Shown in pieces: positions 7,660 through 13,445 of a stretch of 13,445 nt of DNA. Position 1 is the first letter of the stretch; every line of letters begins with the position of its first letter. This DNA comes from JAQVEM01 sp964595565 (GTDB lineage Bacteria; Actinomycetota; Humimicrobiia; Humimicrobiales; Humimicrobiaceae), in assembly GCA_964595565.1 (NCBI GenBank), contig CAZQQX010000036.1, positions 1 through 13,445 of the forward strand, written 5' to 3'. The position numbers were made by a program, and so were the translations under genes. The notes under the pieces were generated by a model. It saw only the letters and a list, made by a program, of their open reading frames with translations. It was not told the DNA's origin and made no database searches.

Positions 7660-10600
7660 CTAAAACCCATAAATCTTATTGGCAAAAAGGATTATCTTGC
7701 CAGTATATGTAGCTCCCGGGGCCCATCTTCCATTTAAAAAGCCCAGAGTAGTATCACCGGTATATTTATAATGTTTACTGCTGTGCCTCGGGTCGTAAGT
7801 CACGCTGCAATAAACATTTACATGGTCAGGATAATAGTACCATGCAAGGTGCGCATAGTGAGCTATCACTCCCAGCTCTTCAGTGGCAAAACTATTTCCG
7901 GGAACTCCTCCACCGACTGCGCCCATGCCACAGAAATTATTCTGCTCCGGCTTTACATCTCCCGTGTATTCCAGAAATCCAGTTTCGTGGCACATCATAG
8001 CCCAGGCTATGTCTGCCCTTATATTAAACAGCTTTCCATATTTTATATATATGGAGGCAATCCTTCTTGCCCACTCTACTTTGTTTGAACCCCTGTCAAC
8101 AAATATTTTTACCAGCTGGTCAACCGTTACTTCTGTATAACCAATCATACTGGTGCTGTTAGTTATGGGGGAAGTATTTGCAGGATACACCTTCTCTGCT
8201 TCTTTAACTGTAACACCTGCGGTAACAGCATCTGATACCTGCCCATTGTTATCCTTTACTTTAAGACTAGCTGTATAAGTTCCGGCTTTAACATAGCTAT
8301 GGGCCGGTTTTACTCCGCTGCCACTACTTCCATCACCAAAATCCCATATATATTCGGTTATACTTCCATCAGAGTCAGATGAGGCAGAACCGTCAAAGGT
8401 TATCTCCTGACCGGCCGTTCCCTCATACGGGCCTCCGGCACTGGCTGTGGGTGCTTTGTTTTCAGTAGTCCCATCACCGGTATCTTCATCACTGTTTTCA
8501 TTATCTTCTTCATCGCTACTTGATTTCACCGATTCTTCGGTTATTACATTTATTTTAACAGATGTAGACCTGTAATAATTATTTGCATCATAAGCATATA
8601 TCCAGAGTATATTTTCTCCCTCTGAAAGGGAATCAACTGAAATTCTCAGTATGTAACCGCTGTTAAGAATATCTTTCCTTCCAAGGTCGGGGCGCTCAAA
8701 TATTCTCGCCGTACCCAGGAAATTATGCTCGTATCTTCCCGGACCATTATAAATCTCAACTCTTGCCAGTTTCCTGGGAGGAATATTATTTAAATCTGCA
8801 GCCCAGCCGCTTATTAGAAAATCTCCGGTAATGTTCGTGTTATATTTTGGATAATCAACAACCATGGTAAATGTACTTGAGTGCTTCCCCACCGCCCTGG
8901 ATATTATTTCCTGCTGTTTTTCCTCTTCCTCTTCTTCGGTTTGTGCTTCAGAAATAACCACACTTACCTGTACGGAAGCAGACTGGGCATCCTTATCATC
9001 TTTTACAGTAAGCTTTACAGTATAGGTTCCTGCTTCGCTGTAAGTATGAACCGGACTTACACCGCTGCCGATTTCTCCGTCACCAAAATCCCATATATAT
9101 TCGGTTATCTGACCATCAGAGTCAGATGAGGCAGAACCGTCAAAGGTTATCTCCTGACCGGCCGTTCCCTCATACGGGCCTCCGGCACTGGCTGTGGGCA
9201 ATTCGTTTTCGGTGGTTCCGCCGCTATTTTCATCATCGCTATCTTCATCATTACCATCTTCGCTCTCCCCGCTGTCATCACTCTCATCTGACTGCTCAGG
9301 TTCCTCTGCTATAACAACTTCAGTATATTCGGGTATCGAAGTAGCCCCTGAATTATCTTTTACCTCAAGAGATAAAGTATAGGTTCCTGCTTCGCTGTAA
9401 GTATGAACCGGACTTACACCGCTGCCGATTTCTCCGTCACCAAAATCCCATATATATTCGGTTATCTGACCATCAGAGTCAGATGAGGCAGAACCGTCAA
9501 AGGTTATCTCCTGACCGGCCGTTCCCTCATACGGGCCTCCGGGATTGGCCACTGGATAATCATTTATATTAACAGTCAATGTATCTGTAGACTCTATATC
9601 GTCAAATGCAGCTACCTTTAATTTTACCTCATATTCTCCAGCATCATTAAATATATGTTTTACAGTTAAATCTTCAGTGGTTACGTCATACTCACTATCA
9701 TTGTCCCAATCCCACTTATAAGTTACTGTTCCAGCCTGAGATAACGGAGATATTACACTTGAAGATGCATCAAAGGTAAGTTCCTCGCCAACATTTGCAC
9801 TCAGGTTTTGGCCTGCTTCAGCAGTCACTATATAATCGGAAGTTTCAGTTTCATTATCCGACCCCTGCCATATCTCGTTGGAGAACAATACGATTTTATC
9901 AGTATATGTAGCTCCGGGTGCCCATCTTCCATTTAAAAAGCCTAAAGTAGTATCACCGGTATACCTGTAGTGGGAATTATCAAAATGTCTCGGGTCATAC
10001 TGGCTGCTGCAGTATTCGTTCACATGGTCAGGATAATAATACCATGCAAGGTGTGCGAGGTGGGCGATTACCCCCAGTTCTTCTGTAGCAAAACTATTCC
10101 CTGAAACACCGGCAGCAACTGCTCCCATGCCGCAGAAATTATTCTGCTCCGGCTTTACATCTCCTGTGTATTCCAGAAAACCTGTTTCATGGCACATCTG
10201 TGCCCATGCTATATCTGCCCTTATATTAAATAACTCGCCATACTGTATATATAATTCCGCCAGCACTGTTGCCTGCTCGACCTTATCTGAATCTCTGTTA
10301 GTAAATAACCTCACCAGCTGGTCGGCAGTTACTTCTCTGTAACCTACCACACTGGTAGAATTGGATACTGCCGGGTTTTCGTCATCCTGTGTATCTTCCT
10401 CTTCCTCCTCTTCTTCCTCTTCATCAGTTTCAGAATCAGAAATAGTTGCATTTACCTGAACAGAAGCAGACTGGGCATTCTTATCATCCTTAACTGTAAG
10501 TTTTACCATATAAGTTCCGGCCTCACTGTAGGTATATACAGGATTTACACCGCTACCGCTACTTCCATCACCAAAGTCCCATATATACTCAGTTATGCTA

Positions 10601-11754
10601 CCATCGGAATCAGCAGAGGCAGAACCGTCAAAGGTTATCTCCTGACCCACAGTTCCTTCGTAAGGACCTCCCGGATTTGCTATGGGGGTGCTATTCGGCT
10701 GTTCCACAGGAGCTTCTTCTTTAACTACATTTATCTTAACCATATTATAGCTGTAGTTACCGTTTGAATCATATGCATAAACACCCAGAATATTCTCACC
10801 CTTAACAAGCTTATCAAGATAAACTCTTAACATATATCCACTGTCCAGTATGTCACTTCTTCCAAGGTCAGGACGCTCAAACCTTGATGCAGTTCCAAGT
10901 AAATTATCTTCATTCCTTTCTGTACCCTTATAAATTTCTACTTTTGCCAGCTTTTTGGGAGGAATATTACTTAAATCTGCAGCCCATCCGCTTATCAGGA
11001 ATTCCTTAGTTATAGTCGTATTGTTAGTAGGATAATCAACAATTACTGAGAACCCTGCTGAGTTATTGCCGCTACCGCCGGTATAACTACCTGTGGTCTT
11101 ATTTACTCCTTTGGAAAATTCATTTATGGCGTTAAAAAGACCCACTGCACATTTCTCCTGAAAACTTGCTGTTTTTAAAAGTGCTGCTTCGGTAGGATTG
11201 GAAACAAAAGCGCATTCAACCAGGGCAGCAGGCATAGTGGTATACTTTATTACCCGGAAGTTAGCAGTTTTTACTCCACGATTTGCCCTGCCAATCTGGC
11301 TTAAAAGTCGGGACTGTACAAGGTTTGCCAGCTGGCTGGAACCATTTACCCCGTTTGGGCACCAGTAAGTCTCGGTTCCATGGGCCGCAGTTGAAATAGA
11401 GGCATTATTATGTATGGAAATAAAAATATCTGCCCCACTGCTGTTTGCCATATTAACAATCTGGTCAAGAGTGTGATACTGGTCACCGGTCCTCCTCATA
11501 ATGACTGTAAAACCTGCTGCTTCCAGTTTTGCCTTTAATTTGACAGCAATCGCCAGATTAGCGTCTTTCTCCTGTAGACCATTCCATACTGCACCGGGGT
11601 CCTTTCCGCCATGGCCCGGGTCAATAAAAACCTTTATCCCATTTCCTGCCGCACTGAGATTTTTAACTGCAGGGAATACCAGCAGTGACAGACAGAATAC
11701 CAGTACAACAAAAAAAACTCCGATAAATTTAAATGTTCTTAATAATTTTTCCAT
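7660..11754 (-). CDS. Secreted multidomain cell-wall hydrolase: zinc amidase, two glucosaminidase-like domains, five PKD repeats
   Basis: A 1364-residue exported peptidoglycan hydrolase. Residues 1-36 are a signal peptide or anchor. An Amidase_3 domain (about 39-214), which cleaves between MurNAc and L-Ala, keeps all key residues: His48 (DPGHGG), Glu62, His115 (SIHNN) and Glu180 (VECAF). Next come an unnamed beta-sandwich domain (about 234-345, with 'SGWAAD', 'FERPDLGR' and 'NILGVYAYD'), PKD1 (355-438), a nine-Glu linker, and a glucosaminidase/GH73-like lysozyme-fold domain (about 462-630, HETG with Glu523). Then follow a divergent PKD2 (638-731), PKD3 (733-816), an acidic Ser/Asp linker, PKD4 (852-935), a second beta-sandwich (960-1071), PKD5 (1100-1184) and a second glucosaminidase-like domain (1196-1364, HETG with Glu1257). 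The start is 6 nt after the GerMN gene stop. No Shine-Dalgarno is evident, so coupling is likely. The glucosaminidase assignment is by motif; a lytic transglycosylase-type activity is possible. Confidence 0.88.
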   Translation of the reverse strand: MEKLLRTFKFIGVFFVVLVFCLSLLVFPAVKNLSAAGNGIKVFIDPGHGGKDPGAVWNGLQEKDANLAIAVKLKAKLEAAGFTVIMRRTGDQYHTLDQIVNMANSSGADIFISIHNNASISTAAHGTETYWCPNGVNGSSQLANLVQSRLLSQIGRANRGVKTANFRVIKYTTMPAALVECAFVSNPTEAALLKTASFQEKCAVGLFNAINEFSKGVNKTTGSYTGGSGNNSAGFSVIVDYPTNNTTITKEFLISGWAADLSNIPPKKLAKVEIYKGTERNEDNLLGTASRFERPDLGRSDILDSGYMLRVYLDKLVKGENILGVYAYDSNGNYSYNMVKINVVKEEAPVEQPNSTPIANPGGPYEGTVGQEITFDGSASADSDGSITEYIWDFGDGSSGSGVNPVYTYSEAGTYMVKLTVKDDKNAQSASVQVNATISDSETDEEEEEEEEEDTQDDENPAVSNSTSVVGYREVTADQLVRLFTNRDSDKVEQATVLAELYIQYGELFNIRADIAWAQMCHETGFLEYTGDVKPEQNNFCGMGAVAAGVSGNSFATEELGVIAHLAHLAWYYYPDHVNEYCSSQYDPRHFDNSHYRYTGDTTLGFLNGRWAPGATYTDKIVLFSNEIWQGSDNETETSDYIVTAEAGQNLSANVGEELTFDASSSVISPLSQAGTVTYKWDWDNDSEYDVTTEDLTVKHIFNDAGEYEVKLKVAAFDDIESTDTLTVNINDYPVANPGGPYEGTAGQEITFDGSASSDSDGQITEYIWDFGDGEIGSGVSPVHTYSEAGTYTLSLEVKDNSGATSIPEYTEVVIAEEPEQSDESDDSGESEDGNDEDSDDENSGGTTENELPTASAGGPYEGTAGQEITFDGSASSDSDGQITEYIWDFGDGEIGSGVSPVHTYSEAGTYTVKLTVKDDKDAQSASVQVSVVISEAQTEEEEEEKQQEIISRAVGKHSSTFTMVVDYPKYNTNITGDFLISGWAADLNNIPPRKLARVEIYNGPGRYEHNFLGTARIFERPDLGRKDILNSGYILRISVDSLSEGENILWIYAYDANNYYRSTSVKINVITEESVKSSSDEEDNENSDEDTGDGTTENKAPTASAGGPYEGTAGQEITFDGSASSDSDGSITEYIWDFGDGSSGSGVKPAHSYVKAGTYTASLKVKDNNGQVSDAVTAGVTVKEAEKVYPANTSPITNSTSMIGYTEVTVDQLVKIFVDRGSNKVEWARRIASIYIKYGKLFNIRADIAWAMMCHETGFLEYTGDVKPEQNNFCGMGAVGGGVPGNSFATEELGVIAHYAHLAWYYYPDHVNVYCSVTYDPRHSSKHYKYTGDTTLGFLNGRWAPGATYTGKIILFANKIYGF
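8366..8451 (-). repeat. 86-nt segment of PKD5 identical to part of PKD4 (copy A)
   Basis: This stretch, encoding the N-terminal half of the fifth PKD repeat, is base-for-base identical to 9113-9198 in the fourth repeat. Identity includes synonymous positions and extends past the shared 'GGPYEG' block into the 'PTASA' lead-in. It points to recent duplication or gene conversion. Confidence 0.85.
9019..9185 (-). repeat. 167-nt perfect direct repeat, copy in PKD4
   Basis: Identical at every base to 9376-9542. The repeat offset is 357 nt, exactly 119 codons, so both copies are in frame. It covers most of a PKD domain, from the 'GGPYEGTAGQEITFDGSAS' block to 'VHTYSEAGTYT'. Flanking bases diverge immediately on both sides. 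Confidence 0.92.
9376..9542 (-). repeat. 167-nt perfect direct repeat, copy in PKD3
   Basis: This is the second member of the perfect pair with 9019-9185. Between the copies lies the acidic Ser/Asp/Glu linker plus the end of PKD3. Recombination between the two would remove or add exactly 119 codons without a frameshift. Confidence 0.92.
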
Positions 11755-11760
11755 TTTAAA

Positions 11761-12513
11761 TTAACTTTTTATTAAATCGCTTCTCCTGTAACAGGGATTC
11801 TGCAGGTCAAGCATCCCCAGGGCATCAAGTTTCTCCCCATCAATATAGAAATTTACCGCATCTATATCAGAGAATCCTGTAAGGGTATTAACTATTGAAT
11901 AAACCAGTAGAACATCTTCTGTATCACTTGTGGCTCTATCCTGTACAAAATTATCGGACAGGTCAACTTTTGCTATGCCATCCTCTACGGTAACAGAATT
12001 AACCACAGTAGTAGCCGGAATGAGCCGAATTAAACTGCTGTCAACCGGAAGTTTCATAAGTTCGTTTAACGCTTCTACATATCTACTGGATGAAGACACC
12101 TTTCTTGATTCACCAACAAGATATTTAACCTGGGAGTCTGCGTAATATACATTTATATTCAAATCTCCCTCCTGCGTATCGGGTTGTTCTTCATCCTGGT
12201 TTTGATTGCCCTCCGTCGATAAATTTTCCTCATTCATAGAATTCTCTTCTTCCGCCTCTGATTCCTGTTCATCATTAGATGCAGCATCAGCGGTGTTTTC
12301 ATCGGCTACGGCATCTTCCGTAACATTTTTTGTATCAGCCGGGACATCAGAAGTTGTGTTTGAATTTTCGCCTGAGAGATTACCGGTGCTACCAGGAGCT
12401 CCACAACCGATATTAAATAGGATTAATAATAATATAATTAAAAAAAGCCACCCACCTGTCGCAAATTTGCGCCATACAGTTAGTAGCTTTCTGTTAAAAT
12501 TGTTGTCTTTCAT
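11761..12513 (-). CDS. GerMN-domain lipoprotein
   Basis: A 250-residue envelope lipoprotein. A charged N-terminus (residues 1-18) is followed by a hydrophobic segment (22-35) and N-I-G-C, with Cys37 the likely lipid-attachment residue. The lipobox is somewhat atypical because Asn sits at -3. Residues 40-116 are a disordered linker rich in Asp, Glu, Asn, Ser and Thr. Residues 118-236 form a GerMN domain, with 'NVYYADSQVKYLVGESRKV', 'EALNELMKLP', 'IPATTVVNSVTVEDGIAKVDLS' and 'VYSIVNTLTGF..IDAVNFYIDG'. GerMN domains occur in the Bacillus germination/sporulation protein GerM and in many envelope lipoproteins, often near peptidoglycan amidases; their molecular role is not settled. The stop codon is 6 nt before the hydrolase start, so the two form an operon. 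No good Shine-Dalgarno precedes the ATG at 12513, but no better start was found. Confidence 0.86.
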   Translation of the reverse strand: MKDNNFNRKLLTVWRKFATGGWLFLIILLLILFNIGCGAPGSTGNLSGENSNTTSDVPADTKNVTEDAVADENTADAASNDEQESEAEEENSMNEENLSTEGNQNQDEEQPDTQEGDLNINVYYADSQVKYLVGESRKVSSSSRYVEALNELMKLPVDSSLIRLIPATTVVNSVTVEDGIAKVDLSDNFVQDRATSDTEDVLLVYSIVNTLTGFSDIDAVNFYIDGEKLDALGMLDLQNPCYRRSDLIKS

Positions 12514-12559
12514 TGCTACAAATGTTTTATTTTTCTTGCTACTTATATACTATCTTTAT

Positions 12560-12579
12560 TTATATAATTAATTATATAA
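12560..12579. repeat. 20-bp perfect palindrome in the GerMN leader
   Basis: TTATATAATTAATTATATAA reads the same on both strands. It lies 47 nt before the GerMN start and downstream of the candidate promoter. Its core ATAATTAATTAT (12564-12575) recurs exactly at 12617-12628, inside the spacer of that promoter. It could be a regulator site, though such sequences also arise by chance in very AT-rich DNA. Confidence 0.4.
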
Positions 12580-12604
12580 GTTATTTATACTTTTAGTATT
12601 AGTT

Positions 12605-12633
12605 ATAATTACACAAATAATTAATTATGTCAA
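12605..12633 (-). promoter_or_regulatory. Sigma-70-type promoter candidate for the GerMN-hydrolase operon
   Basis: On the minus strand there is a perfect TTGACA (-35) at 12633-12628, a 17-nt spacer and AATTAT (-10, 4 of 6 matches, with the important second A and last T) at 12610-12605. A TG dinucleotide just upstream gives an extended -10. Predicted transcription would begin near 12598, giving a leader of about 85 nt before the GerMN ATG. This is the best promoter in the window. The rest of the 231-nt gap 12514-12744 is AT-rich and without a recognisable gene or terminator. Confidence 0.5.
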
Positions 12634-12744
12634 ATTCTCTTATAAATATGTATAAAATTGTTAATCAGCATTATTCAACTGCTAAATGATATAAAATAAG
12701 AACCCACTGATTTGCTGTAATTGTATAAAAAAATCTTCTTACTA

Positions 12745-13445
12745 TCAGTAAGCCCCACTGCCCCGGAATATTCTCATAATAGTAAGAATTACTATTTTAA
12801 ACTCCAGCCAGATTGACCAGTTCTGTATATAATACAGGTCCAGCTTAATTCTTTCTTCGTAATTAACATCACTCCTGCCGCTAACCTGCCACAGCCCGGT
12901 GATGCCCTGGTTAACCTGCATCCGCTTCTCTTCCCACTCTTCCAGCTGGTCGCCTTCCTCCACAGCAAGGGCTCTTGGACCAATTACGCTTAAATCACCT
13001 TTCAGAACATTTAAAACCTGAGGTATCTCATCAATGGAAGTTTTCCTCAGGAATCTGCCCACTCCTGTAACTCTGGGGTCTTTCTTTATTTTAAACTCAC
13101 TTTTCCTATTATATATTTTCTCTAAATATTCTTTTTCTTTATCAGCCCCTACCCTCATAGTTCTGAATTTATATACATTTATTTTTCTAAAATTCTTACC
13201 GTATCTCTGCTGCCTGTAGAGCACGGGACCTTTTGAATCAATCTTTATTAAAATCCCTACTACAGGATAAAGCAGCATAAATGTAATAAATAAAAATATT
13301 GCTATTGAGTAGTCAATTATAAACTTTAATATTTTATCAAAAGTCTTCATTTCAACTTTTTGTATCTGGATCAAAGGAACTCCCATATAGTCAAACATCT
13401 TCATCCTGGATACCGAGAATTCAAATAATGAAGGCGACATCTGAA
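12745..13445 (-). CDS. Polyprenyl-phosphate sugar-1-phosphate transferase, catalytic part (5' end outside window)
   Basis: This is an initiating glycosyltransferase of the bacterial sugar transferase family (WcaJ/CpsE/PglC-like). It moves a sugar-1-phosphate from a nucleotide sugar to undecaprenyl phosphate and so starts surface-glycan synthesis. Numbering from the ATG at 13440: a linker (1-30) ending 'GVPLIQI..V', a membrane segment (about 40-65), then family motifs 'GPVLYRQQRYGK' (71-82), 'KFRTMRVGA' (91-99), 'DPRVTGVGRFLRKTSIDEIPQ' region (121-141), 'GDLSVIGPRAL' (148-158) and 'GITGLWQVSGRS' (179-190), closing with 'FRGSGAY'. The frame stays open through the last bases of the window, and the linker resembles the junction after a CoA-binding-like N-terminal domain. 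I therefore take the ATG as internal and the gene as truncated by the window edge. It ends with TGA, and no clear terminator follows. Confidence 0.9.
   Translation of the reverse strand, partial: QMSPSLFEFSVSRMKMFDYMGVPLIQIQKVEMKTFDKILKFIIDYSIAIFLFITFMLLYPVVGILIKIDSKGPVLYRQQRYGKNFRKINVYKFRTMRVGADKEKEYLEKIYNRKSEFKIKKDPRVTGVGRFLRKTSIDEIPQVLNVLKGDLSVIGPRALAVEEGDQLEEWEEKRMQVNQGITGLWQVSGRSDVNYEERIKLDLYYIQNWSIWLEFKIVILTIMRIFRGSGAY

Noticed and set aside
9126..9382. Overlapping plus-strand reading frames opposite the PKD and linker region
   Set aside because: Low-complexity His/Ser/Arg-rich peptides arising from the complement of the GAA/GAT/TCA-rich linker; no start signal and no resemblance to a protein family.
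7660..11754. The repeated blocks as a CRISPR array, or as an assembly duplication
   Set aside because: The repeats are in-frame PKD and glucosaminidase domains with diverged members and distinct linkers, as expected of a genuine modular gene; no short regular spacers exist.
12206..12571. A 121-codon plus-strand reading frame opposite the GerMN gene
   Set aside because: It is Ser/Phe/Val-rich low complexity and is the complement of the acidic linker and signal peptide of a well-supported gene.

Overview
The window looks like a chromosomal stretch from an anaerobic, fairly AT-rich bacterium. Evidence for anaerobic life is the C-terminal tail of an [FeFe] hydrogenase at the left edge. Two lipoproteins, a GerMN-domain protein and a secreted amidase/glucosaminidase point to a cell with a substantial peptidoglycan wall. 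The Wzm/Wzt exporter, O-antigen-ligase-like protein and polyprenyl-phosphate sugar transferase point to a surface polysaccharide. I cannot place the phylum from sequence alone; a Bacillota-like or deep-branching anaerobic lineage would fit.

Layout, left to right. Positions 3-137 (+) are the end of an [FeFe] hydrogenase. After a 160-nt gap with two small hairpins, 298-2789 (+) is a compact, very AT-rich three-gene NitT/TauT-type ABC importer: substrate-binding lipoprotein, permease and ATPase. The lipoprotein has no ATG, GTG or TTG at its apparent start. A well-spaced Shine-Dalgarno sequence precedes an ATA codon at 298, and translation from there gives a complete lipoprotein signal peptide.

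Everything from 2839 to the right edge is on the minus strand and deals with the cell surface. In transcription order (right to left) it reads: a sugar transferase that primes glycan assembly (12745 to beyond the edge); an AT-rich control region with a good promoter candidate; a GerMN lipoprotein (11761-12513), then a 1364-residue cell-wall hydrolase (7660-11754) six bases after it; an O-antigen-ligase/polymerase-like membrane protein with an extra C-terminal beta-rich domain (5242-7464); and the ABC-2 polysaccharide exporter Wzm (4216-5010) and Wzt (2839-4191).

A plausible reading is that the sugar transferase starts an undecaprenyl-linked glycan, Wzm/Wzt exports it after recognising its end through the Wzt C-terminal domain, and the ligase-like protein polymerises or attaches it outside. 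The GerMN protein and the hydrolase act on peptidoglycan in the same compartment. The hydrolase is the most striking object. It joins one zinc amidase domain, two glucosaminidase-like domains, five PKD repeats and two copies of an unnamed beta-sandwich domain, with signs of recent internal duplication including a perfect 167-nt repeat. I found no mobile element, CRISPR array, tRNA or rRNA.
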